DNA of 11,795 bases from Candidatus Yonathbacteria bacterium RIFCSPHIGHO2_01_FULL_51_10 (GTDB lineage: Bacteria > Patescibacteriota > Minisyncoccia > Phycocordibacterales > UBA1539_B): assembly GCA_001823505.1 (NCBI GenBank), contig MHUS01000007.1, forward strand, positions 1 through 11,795. Direction: 5' to 3'. Of the stretch, positions 5,472-11,795 are shown one piece after another. Every line of letters starts with the position of its first letter. Position 1 is the stretch's first letter. Made by a program: the position numbers and the translations under genes. The notes beneath the pieces were generated by a model, which searched no databases, was not told the DNA's origin, and worked only from the letters and a program-made list of their open reading frames with translations.

Positions 5472-7229
5472 ATGAATGTTCGCGATGAACAACTCAAAGA
5501 ATTCCTTCTCGATGCCGGCTTGGTGACTCGCTCGGACATAGAAGCTGCGATCAAAAAAACGCAGGCAAAGAATGTTTCGCTCGGGGACGTGCTCGTGAGT
5601 GAGTCAAAGCTTACCGATGACGACCTACGCAGGACACAGGCGTACCTTCTCGGCATCCCCTTTGTGAGTTTGAAAGGGCAGAAGATCGAATTTGAGGTGC
5701 TCTCCATGATCCCAGAGCCGATCGCCCGCAAGCACAACATCATCGCGTTCAAAAAGACCCCGAGTGAGCTTGAGGTGGCGATGCTTGACACCAACGACCT
5801 CACCGCGATCGAATTTGTCAAAAAAAAGGTTGGACTCAAGATACTGCCGCGGCTCACGGACCAAGAATCCATGAAGGCGGCACTCGTTCAGTACCAAAAG
5901 AGCCTAAAGGCTGAGTTCGGGGACATCATCCAGAAGGAGGCCGTGTCGGTGAAGGCGCTCGCTGACCAAAGCGAGGACGGGGAACATTCGGAAAAAGACC
6001 TCAAAGAGCTTGCCGAGGATCTGCCGATCGTCAAGATCGTGGACACACTCTTAAACCACGCTATCATTCAGGGTGCGTCGGACATTCACATTGAGCCGAT
6101 GGAGACGCAGATGGTGGTGCGCTACCGCATTGACGGTATTCTCCACGATGCGATGGTGTTGCCCAAGGACGTTGCACCCGGTATCGTTGCGCGCATCAAA
6201 GTGCTCTCAAACCTTAAACTTGACGAGAAGCGCCTTCCCCAGGACGGACGATTCAAGATAGAGAGTGCCGGGGAGCGGGTGTCGTTCCGTGTTTCAACAC
6301 TGCCGACCTACTTTGGAGAAAAAACGGTGATGCGTCTTTTGCGCGACGCGGCGTCGGGGTTCACCCTTGAGGGGCTTGGGTTCCATGGTTCGGGTCTTGA
6401 GCGGATCCATAGTGCCATGAAGCAAAAAGTGGGGCTCCTCCTCACCACGGGGCCGACCGGATCGGGTAAAACGACGACGCTCTACACGATGCTTGATATT
6501 TTGAACACCCCCGAGGTGAATATCTCAACCGTTGAGGACCCGATCGAATACCAGATGCCGCGCGTCAACCAGACGCAGGTCAAGTCCGAGATCGGACTTA
6601 CCTTCTCAAGCGGGTTACGCACTCTGATGCGCCAAGACCCCGACATCATCATGGTGGGAGAGATCCGCGACGAGGAGACAGCATCCCTTGCCATCAATGC
6701 GTCACTTACCGGCCACCTCGTGCTCTCGACGCTCCATACCAACTCTGCTGCGGGTGCTATTCCGCGCATGATCGACATGGGAGTCGAGCCGTTCCTTATT
6801 GTCTCCACAGTCAATGTCGTCATCGCACAGCGTCTCGTGCGCCGACTGTGTGACGGCAGTAAAGAGCGCTACACGCTTTCCAAAGATGAGCTTTCTCGTC
6901 TGGAAAAGATCGTTAACCTCGACCGCGTTCTGGCAACCCTCAAAGAAGAGAAGGTCATCAAGCCGGGCGATGATTGGGACACGATCGATTTTTATCACCC
7001 AAAGAAGTCCGATGAATGTGAGGATGGATATAAGGGACGACTCGGTATTCACGAAGTGCTCAAAATGTCTTCCACGATCAAAGAGCTTGTGATAAAGGGC
7101 GCAACGGCGGCCGAGATCGAGACACAGGCCAAGAAAGAAGAGATGCTCACCATGATCGAAGACGGTGTGTACAAGGCGGCGCAGGGACTTACCTCAATCG
7201 AGGAGATCTTCCGCGTGGTCTCAGAATGA
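5472..7229 (+). CDS. pilB: Type IV pilus assembly ATPase PilB (GspE family)
   Basis: PilB is the cytoplasmic hexameric ATPase that drives pilus extension through PilC. The product has 585 residues. Residues 1-150 are a T2SSE_N/MshEN-like domain with two tandem motifs; the second (SLGDVLVSESKLTDDDL) has Ser where c-di-GMP-binding MshEN domains usually have Arg, so I do not predict binding. The ATPase core is complete: Walker A GPTGSGKT (327-334), Asp box EDPIEYQ (355-361), Walker B DPDIIMVGE with Glu397, and His box GHLVLSTLHTN (414-424). The usual zinc site is altered: its two CxxC pairs read C460-DG-S463 and S513-DE-C516, each with one Cys replaced by Ser. The ATG at 5472 has AAGGA 9 bases upstream; an in-frame TTG at 5421 lies upstream of the -10 box and is rejected. 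pilC follows after 29 bases. Confidence 0.96.
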   Translation: MNVRDEQLKEFLLDAGLVTRSDIEAAIKKTQAKNVSLGDVLVSESKLTDDDLRRTQAYLLGIPFVSLKGQKIEFEVLSMIPEPIARKHNIIAFKKTPSELEVAMLDTNDLTAIEFVKKKVGLKILPRLTDQESMKAALVQYQKSLKAEFGDIIQKEAVSVKALADQSEDGEHSEKDLKELAEDLPIVKIVDTLLNHAIIQGASDIHIEPMETQMVVRYRIDGILHDAMVLPKDVAPGIVARIKVLSNLKLDEKRLPQDGRFKIESAGERVSFRVSTLPTYFGEKTVMRLLRDAASGFTLEGLGFHGSGLERIHSAMKQKVGLLLTTGPTGSGKTTTLYTMLDILNTPEVNISTVEDPIEYQMPRVNQTQVKSEIGLTFSSGLRTLMRQDPDIIMVGEIRDEETASLAINASLTGHLVLSTLHTNSAAGAIPRMIDMGVEPFLIVSTVNVVIAQRLVRRLCDGSKERYTLSKDELSRLEKIVNLDRVLATLKEEKVIKPGDDWDTIDFYHPKKSDECEDGYKGRLGIHEVLKMSSTIKELVIKGATAAEIETQAKKEEMLTMIEDGVYKAAQGLTSIEEIFRVVSE

Positions 7230-7258
7230 GATCTTCTGCATGACCTCAGAATAATTTT

Positions 7259-8476
7259 ATGCCACTTTTCCACTATAAAGCAAAAGATGCAAGCGGTGAT
7301 CTCTCCGAGGGGACCGTCGCTGCTGGTAATAAGTTTGAGCTTGCGAGAAACCTTAAGGCAGAGGGGAAGGAGGTATTGTTTGCGGAAGAAACACAGGCAA
7401 GCGGGAAAAATTTTAGCGATGCCGTCGCCGCGTTTCTTACGCGTATCAAGATGGAGGACCTCATCATGTTCTCCAAGAACTTAAGCGCCATGATCAACGC
7501 AGGCCTCGCCCTCTCTCGCGCCCTCTCGGTGCTTGAGCGGCAGACGCCTAACCAAAAATTCAAAGGGGTGCTCCACGAGCTTGGTGAGGATATCAGCAAA
7601 GGAACAAGCTTGAGTGACGCAATGGGGAAACACTCGGCTGTGTTTTCCACACTGTTTGTTTCCATGGTGCGTGCCGGTGAGGAGTCGGGGAATCTCGCGC
7701 AGTCGCTTGAAGTGATCGGCAGTCAGCTTGAAAAGAGTTATGTCCTCCGCAAGAAGATCAAGGGCGCTATGATGTACCCGGCAGTGGTGATCACGGCAAT
7801 GATCATTATTGCGACCCTCATGTTCATCTACGTCGTCCCGTCACTTTTGGAGACCTTTAAATCCATGAACGTTGAGCTGCCAACCTCGACAAAGGTCATT
7901 ATTTTTATCAGCGATTCTTTGCAGAATTATGGGCTCTGGGTTTTTCTTGGGGCTGTGGTGCTGGCCATTGGGGTTGTGATGGGGCTTCGCACGTCGCGCG
8001 GGAAGCGTGCCTTTGAATGGGTCGTGCTCCATTTGCCGGTCATAAGCGGGATCGCCAAGGAGTCAAATTCGGCGATGACATCCCGAACGCTCTCGTCGCT
8101 CTTGTCCTCTGGGGTGGATATCATTGAGGCACTCCATATTACGCGTGATGTCGTGCAGAACTCATACTACAAAGACGTGATCGACGCGGCGATAAAAAAC
8201 ATTGAAAAAGGCAGCGCGTTGTCCGTTGCGTTTGTGGAGGCGGAGAAGATTTATCCCATTTTGGTCGGAGAGATGATCGAGGTGGGGGAAGAGACCGGCA
8301 AACTCTCTGAGATGCTTCTGCGCGTCGCGGTCTTCTATGAGGCTGAGGTTGAGGCCGCCACCAAGGATATGGCGACGATTATTGAACCGATCCTTATGCT
8401 TGTGATCGGAGGCGGCGTGGGCTTCTTCGCGGTGTCCATGATCACGCCGCTCTACTCGGTAATGAATAACATATGA
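7259..8476 (+). CDS. pilC: Type IV pilus inner-membrane platform protein PilC (GspF family)
   Basis: PilC is the polytopic membrane protein on which PilB acts to move pilin subunits from the membrane into the fibre. The product has 405 residues, the normal size. It begins with the characteristic MPLFHYKAKDASG and has two T2SSF domains, about 66-190 and 270-393. Each carries the family G-E-E-(S/T)-G motif: RAGEESGNLAQSL in the first and EVGEETGKLSEML in the second. Predicted membrane segments are near 168-190, 221-241 and 375-397. It lies 29 bases after pilB. The gap repeats the end of pilB (CTCAGAAT occurs in both) and holds no clear Shine-Dalgarno sequence. The stop codon overlaps an ATG (ATGA at 8473-8476) that opens the next reading frame. 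Confidence 0.96.
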   Translation: MPLFHYKAKDASGDLSEGTVAAGNKFELARNLKAEGKEVLFAEETQASGKNFSDAVAAFLTRIKMEDLIMFSKNLSAMINAGLALSRALSVLERQTPNQKFKGVLHELGEDISKGTSLSDAMGKHSAVFSTLFVSMVRAGEESGNLAQSLEVIGSQLEKSYVLRKKIKGAMMYPAVVITAMIIIATLMFIYVVPSLLETFKSMNVELPTSTKVIIFISDSLQNYGLWVFLGAVVLAIGVVMGLRTSRGKRAFEWVVLHLPVISGIAKESNSAMTSRTLSSLLSSGVDIIEALHITRDVVQNSYYKDVIDAAIKNIEKGSALSVAFVEAEKIYPILVGEMIEVGEETGKLSEMLLRVAVFYEAEVEAATKDMATIIEPILMLVIGGGVGFFAVSMITPLYSVMNNI

Positions 8477-8485
8477 TCGGCCGCA

Positions 8486-8591
8486 CGCATTCAGCGAATT
8501 TCTTCGTTGCCTTCGTCGCTCGAACACTCACCGTATCTAGCGTACGGCTTGAGTCCTCGCTCCTCGACGCCTCGAACTTCATCCGAATGCG
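8486..8591. repeat. 106-bp element: terminal inverted repeats around a central hairpin, between pilC and the first prepilin
   Basis: CGCATTC (8486-8492) and GAATGCG (8585-8591) are exact inverted repeats at the ends. At the centre ACTCACCGTA (8526-8535) pairs with TACGG-CT-TGAGT (8543-8554), with a two-base bulge and a seven-base loop. The flanks contain related direct repeats (GCTCGAACACTCA at 8518-8530, CTCGAACTTCA at 8571-8581). The layout matches the element at 5267-5333, including GCTCG on the left of the hairpin. It starts 10 bases after the pilC stop and is open in the frame of the prepilin. The preferred prepilin ATG (8587) lies inside its right terminal repeat. Confidence 0.6.
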
Positions 8592-9069
8592 AGCGTCCGG
8601 TACACAAAGAGGACGCCGTGGTGGCTTCACTTTAATCGAGATCGTCATCGTTGTTGCGATCCTTGCAATTCTTTCCACCATTATATTCACGTCATTCTCA
8701 GCGTTCCGTAACGCGAAGGTTCTTGATACCGCGACGGAAGACGTGCTTACTCTCATATCAACCGCACGCGGTGAGACGCTCTCCGCGAAAGCGAACACCC
8801 AATACGGTGTACATATTACTTCGGGGAGCATGACACTTTATGCCGGCGCGACATACAGCGCCGGGGACTCCGCCAACCAAGTCGTTGACCTCGACAGCGC
8901 ACTTGAGATCGTGAGCATTGCCCTTAGTGGTGGCGGTTCTGACATTCTCTTTGACCGGCTTACCGGAAAAACCTCAAACAGTGGCACGTTTGTGATACGA
9001 GTGAAGAGCGATACCGCCAAAACGCATACGGTGACCATAGCGGGGACAGGAATCGCGAGTTTCAACTAG
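8587..9069 (+). CDS. Type IV minor prepilin, FimT/GspH-like
   Basis: From ATG 8587 the product has 160 residues. The leader MRASGTQRGRRGG is followed by FTLIEIVIVVAILAIL, a textbook class III signal: PilD-type peptidase would cut after the last Gly, and Glu+5 is present. The hydrophobic helix continues through STIIFTSFSAF, then A-T-E-D-V-L-T-L-I-S-T-A-R-G-E-T, typical of the FimT/GspH helix. The C-terminal pattern ILFDRLTGKTSNSGTF also fits that family, whose members help initiate pili. An upstream ATG (8473) overlapping the pilC stop adds 38 residues in the same frame. I prefer 8587 because a 51-residue leader would be abnormal and the extra stretch is the palindromic element. Neither start has a good Shine-Dalgarno sequence. 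Confidence 0.85.
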   Translation: MRASGTQRGRRGGFTLIEIVIVVAILAILSTIIFTSFSAFRNAKVLDTATEDVLTLISTARGETLSAKANTQYGVHITSGSMTLYAGATYSAGDSANQVVDLDSALEIVSIALSGGGSDILFDRLTGKTSNSGTFVIRVKSDTAKTHTVTIAGTGIASFN

Positions 9070-9090
9070 AATCAAGCAGGCGTAACGGTG

Positions 9091-9096
9091 TATACT
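9091..9096 (+). promoter_or_regulatory. Possible internal promoter (TATACT) for the PilV-like gene, leaderless
   Basis: TATACT lies in the 34-base gap after the FimT/GspH-like gene, 7 bases before the ATG at 9104. A start at the normal distance would fall on or next to that ATG, giving a leaderless message. A -35 box is not evident. It is the third TATACT in the window placed just upstream of a gene. Confidence 0.4.
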
Positions 9097-9103
9097 TATA
9101 TCC

Positions 9104-9565
9104 ATGCAACGAGGATTCGGACTCATTGAAATATTGATCGGCGCGGCGATCCTTGCCACGACGGTTTGGAGTATTGCCGGCTATTACCAACAGGCTCTTA
9201 AGGTCAGCCAGTCAACCGGACAAGTGATGCAGGCAAGTTTTTTGCTCGAGGAAGGGATCGAAGTGGCGCAGTTCTTTCGCGACGGCAGTTGGAGCAACAT
9301 ATCCGGGATGGCTGCGGGGACTCCTTATTATCTCGTGTGGAGTGGGACGGCATGGGCGACATCCACCACTCCTTCAATGATCGACGGGACATTTACGCGC
9401 TCGATCGTGGCAAGTGATGTGTATCGTAACGGCAGTGATGACATCACAACGTCCGGGGGGACTCTTGATGCGGGCACGAGAGAGATAACTGCAACCGTAA
9501 TATGGCAGGATCACGGTACGACAGTCTCGCGCTCGCTCTCGGCGTATCTCGCTAATATTTTTTAA
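9104..9565 (+). CDS. Type IV minor prepilin, PilV-like
   Basis: The product has 153 residues with a very short leader, MQRG, cut before FGLIEILIGAAILATTVW. Glu+5 is present. The helix continues as SIAGYYQQALKVSQSTGQVMQASFLLEEGIEVAQFFRD; the segment ending L-L-E-E-G-I-E-V-A is typical of PilV/GspI-like minor pilins. The C-terminal half is Ser/Thr/Gly-rich (ITTSGGTLDAGTREITATV) and looks like a beta-sheet head. PilV-like proteins are thought to sit in the priming tip complex with FimT-, PilW- and PilX-like partners, all of which are encoded next to it. It ends one base before the next start codon. Confidence 0.85.
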   Translation: MQRGFGLIEILIGAAILATTVWSIAGYYQQALKVSQSTGQVMQASFLLEEGIEVAQFFRDGSWSNISGMAAGTPYYLVWSGTAWATSTTPSMIDGTFTRSIVASDVYRNGSDDITTSGGTLDAGTREITATVIWQDHGTTVSRSLSAYLANIF

Positions 9566-9566
9566 T

Positions 9567-10085
9567 ATGAATTCCTCCATATTCTCTCGTCGCGGATTCA
9601 GTCTCATTGAAATGGTGGTATATATCGCGCTTCTCGCGATCTTGACAGTGCTTGCGGTCAACATGACCCTTTCCATGACACGCGCGTTTGCGGACCTGCG
9701 CGTCTCACGTGACCTCAATAGCTCCGCGACCGCCCTTTTTGAGCGCATCACTCGCGATATTCGTGGAGCGTATGACGTAGACGCAGCGGGAAGCGTGCTG
9801 GGGACGAACCCAGGGGAGCTGCTCCTCAACACCAAAGATGCAGGCGGCACAAACATGACGGTCGAGTATTTTGTAAGCAGTGGCGCGGTGCACATCAAAG
9901 AGAACGGGCTTGATCTTGGGCCGATCACGTCAGCGAGTACGCAGACCGGCAGTTTTGTGGTGCGCGAGATCATTGGCGCAAACAGCAAAGCGGTCAAAGT
10001 TGAGGTCACGCTGTCTGCAACGAGGGGAGATATTACCAAGCAGCGCAATTTCTATACCACGGTCGTTCTGCGGGGCACCTATTGA
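9567..10085 (+). CDS. Type IV minor prepilin, PilW/GspJ-like
   Basis: The product has 172 residues. The leader MNSSIFSRRG precedes FSLIEMVVYIALLAILTVLA, with Glu+5 present. The helix runs on into DLRVSRDLNSSATALFERITRDIRGAYDVD, where ALFERITRDIR is the hallmark of PilW/GspJ proteins. The C-terminal head (FVVREIIGANSKAVKVEVTLSA...QRNFYTTVVLRG) resembles GspJ-type folds. The start follows the PilV-like stop by one base, so translation is likely coupled. TGA (10083-10085) is the stop, and the PilX-like gene begins 6 bases later. Confidence 0.87.
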   Translation: MNSSIFSRRGFSLIEMVVYIALLAILTVLAVNMTLSMTRAFADLRVSRDLNSSATALFERITRDIRGAYDVDAAGSVLGTNPGELLLNTKDAGGTNMTVEYFVSSGAVHIKENGLDLGPITSASTQTGSFVVREIIGANSKAVKVEVTLSATRGDITKQRNFYTTVVLRGTY

Positions 10086-10091
10086 TCCTCC

Positions 10092-11795
10092 ATGTTCATG
10101 AATATCAATCAGCACAAACAGAAGAACAAAGGGGCGGCGATGACGCTCGCGGTGATGTTTTTTCTCCTCATTTCTCTGGCAATTGTTTTGGGTTCAGTAG
10201 GGCCAGTCGTGCGTGATTACAAGAACGCGCGCGACCTTATCAGCGCCAAAGAGTCGTATTTTACCGCCGAGAGCGGTATTGAGGATGCAATGTATCGCAT
10301 TAAAAAAGGAAAACAGATCGGGGGTACGGTAGTGCTCGCTCTTAATGGAGGAACCACCAACGTCGCTATTTCCAATGTGAGCAGTACGGAAAAGCAAATT
10401 ATCGCCTCGGGCAATGTGCTTTCCAATAATCGAAATGTTCAACTTAATCTCACCACGGGCGTGGGTGCCGACTTTGCCTATGGAGCTCAGGTTGGGGAAG
10501 GAGGGCTCGTGATGGCGAATGGGTCTTCGGTTCAGGGAACGGGTGGTGCGGTGGGCAATGTCTATAGTAATGGCCCAATCATAGGATCTAACAGCGCGGC
10601 GATCACTGGGAGTGCCACAGTAGCCACCGGGCTTGATCTTGATACCCAGGGATCAGAGGTCTGCAACACCGATCAATTCGTAGGAAAGACAAGTCCTCAG
10701 ATCGACTTCGCTCAAAAGTTCTCGCCATCTTCAAGTCTCCCGCTCTCTCGGGTGAGTCTGTACATTAAAAAAGTTGGGGCGCCTTCTTCGCCGACCATTC
10801 GTATTGTTGCCGATAATGCGGGTTCACCCGCGACATCCGCACTGGCGAGTGCCACACTGTATGCCGCGGATGCAGGCACGAGTTATTCCTGGGTGGACGT
10901 CTCATTTTCTTCTCCCGCAAATCTTGTCGCGGGGCAGTATTATTGGATCGTATTTGACACGGGAACAAACTCAAGCAACTATTTTTCCTGGTGCAGCGAT
11001 AGCAATAACGGCTATGGGAATGGTGTTGGTAAATATAAGAGCAGTTGGTCAACCAGTGGTTCGTGGACGCAGATCACTGGCGACCTTGGTTTTCGAAACT
11101 ATCTTGGAGCAGGCAATGGATCCATAGATAGCGTAACCATTGGCGGTAATGCGTATGCGCACTCCATTACCGACAGCACCATTACGGGCACCGCATATTG
11201 TCAGAGCGGGTCGGGTAACAACAAAGCGTGCGACACCTCTCAAGCTGATCCACCGGTGATGAATATGCCGATCTCTGACGCCACGATAGCAGGATGGAAA
11301 GCAGATGCCGCCGCGGGGACGATCTACAACGGCAACTGTGGAGACTCCGGCGTCGCGGGTTGTTCCGGGAGTGGGACCATATCGATCGGGCCGGCAAAAA
11401 TCACCGGGAACCTCACCATAACAAACGGCAGGGTGCTTAATTTGACCGGCGTCGTGCACGTCGCAGGTGATATCAACATCTCAAATAATGGGACGGTGCG
11501 GTGCGATGTATCGTTCGGTTCAGACAGTTGCGTGCTCATTGCCGATGGATATATTGACGCAAGCAACAATGCGATCTTTAGCGGGTCGGGACAGTCAGGG
11601 AGCTACATTCTCGCGGTTTCAACAAAAGAAGGGTGTAATGGGGTATCGGCCTCAGGGTGCGCCAGCGGGTATTCGGGGATCAATCTCGGGAACAATCTCA
11701 CCGGAGCAGTGTTCTATACCTCGGCATCCATGATTAATATCAGCAATAACGCCGCGATCAAAGCGGTGGTAGGGTACAAACTCAACCTAAGTAAT
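10092..11795 (+). CDS. Large PilX-like pilus protein with inserted domain (runs past the window end), candidate tip adhesin
   Basis: The frame is open for 568 codons to the last base, without a stop. It starts 6 bases after the PilW-like gene; a second in-frame ATG lies at 10098. The N-terminus NKGAAMTLAVMFFLLISLAI (12-31) and AESGIEDAMYRIKK (59-72) fit PilX-like proteins. There is a Gly before the hydrophobic helix but no Glu+5, as is common in that group. Residues 125-190 and 340-568 are repetitive, rich in G, N, S, T and V, with short strands such as SVTIGGNAYAHSITDSTI and KITGNLTITNGRVLNLTG, suggesting a beta-helix. Between them, about 205-338, lies a distinct domain: LSRVSLYIKKVGAPSSPTIR, later SWVDVSFSSPANL and GQYYWIVFD, and finally DLGFRNY. 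It resembles beta-sandwich 'choice-of-anchor'/carbohydrate-binding-like domains of surface proteins. Ten cysteines (191-523) mostly lie in pairs and could form disulfides outside the cell. The adhesin role is inferred. Confidence 0.8.
   Translation, partial: MFMNINQHKQKNKGAAMTLAVMFFLLISLAIVLGSVGPVVRDYKNARDLISAKESYFTAESGIEDAMYRIKKGKQIGGTVVLALNGGTTNVAISNVSSTEKQIIASGNVLSNNRNVQLNLTTGVGADFAYGAQVGEGGLVMANGSSVQGTGGAVGNVYSNGPIIGSNSAAITGSATVATGLDLDTQGSEVCNTDQFVGKTSPQIDFAQKFSPSSSLPLSRVSLYIKKVGAPSSPTIRIVADNAGSPATSALASATLYAADAGTSYSWVDVSFSSPANLVAGQYYWIVFDTGTNSSNYFSWCSDSNNGYGNGVGKYKSSWSTSGSWTQITGDLGFRNYLGAGNGSIDSVTIGGNAYAHSITDSTITGTAYCQSGSGNNKACDTSQADPPVMNMPISDATIAGWKADAAAGTIYNGNCGDSGVAGCSGSGTISIGPAKITGNLTITNGRVLNLTGVVHVAGDINISNNGTVRCDVSFGSDSCVLIADGYIDASNNAIFSGSGQSGSYILAVSTKEGCNGVSASGCASGYSGINLGNNLTGAVFYTSASMINISNNAAIKAVVGYKLNLSN

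Noticed and set aside
9374..10048. Minus-strand open frame (224 codons) opposite the PilV- and PilW-like genes
   Set aside because: Composition is Arg/Ser/Thr-rich without motifs, as expected of an antisense shadow. The plus-strand prepilins have clear class III signals.
11049..11459. Minus-strand open frame (136 codons) opposite the PilX-like gene
   Set aside because: No recognisable motif and it crosses a well-supported continuous plus-strand coding region.
1..11795. CRISPR array, tRNA, rRNA, insertion sequence or phage genes
   Set aside because: I found no regularly spaced repeats, cloverleaf-like segments, transposase motifs or phage proteins. The only repeats are those inside the FG-GAP gene and the palindromic elements.

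Overview
The window reads as part of a bacterial chromosome from a Patescibacteria (CPR, probably Parcubacteria-like) organism. This is an inference from several traits: short compact genes, mostly weak or absent Shine-Dalgarno sites, a minimal type IV pilus cluster, secreted FG-GAP/CARDB/PEGA-like repeat proteins ending in a CGNxxCExGE...CPxDC motif, and GC content near 50%. TGA is used as a stop (pilB, pilC, the PilW-like gene), so the Gracilibacteria-type recoding does not apply. No rRNA, tRNA, CRISPR array, transposase or phage gene was found.

Layout. (1) 1-3072, plus strand: a small single-pass membrane protein, then a large secreted protein with a signal peptide, a predicted seven-bladed FG-GAP beta-propeller, three PEGA-like modules, a CARDB-like domain and a Cys-rich tail. 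This second gene is split by a one-base frameshift near 1600. A strong bidirectional terminator (3033-3072) closes the unit, followed by a 34-bp palindrome (3082-3115). (2) 3130-5203, minus strand: nusA followed by ppa (inorganic pyrophosphatase). nusA has a structured leader of about 190 nt. (3) 5400-5454: divergent promoters, one for nusA and one for the pilus genes. (4) 5472-11795, plus strand: pilB (assembly ATPase), pilC (inner-membrane platform), three proteins with type IV prepilin signals (FimT/GspH-, PilV- and PilW/GspJ-like) and a large PilX-like protein that runs off the window. The last carries a domain inserted in a repetitive, probably beta-helical passenger, and is a good candidate for a pilus-tip adhesin.

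The pilus genes form a coherent export and assembly cluster: PilB powers PilC, which extrudes pilin subunits, and the minor pilins prime the fibre and present the PilX-like protein at its tip. PilT, PilD and PilMNO are not in view.

The least explained signals are two non-coding elements with the same design and different sequence. Each has 7-bp terminal inverted repeats around a central hairpin with GCTCG on its left. One lies in the nusA leader (5267-5333) and the other between pilC and the first prepilin (8486-8591). They may belong to a dispersed palindromic repeat family.
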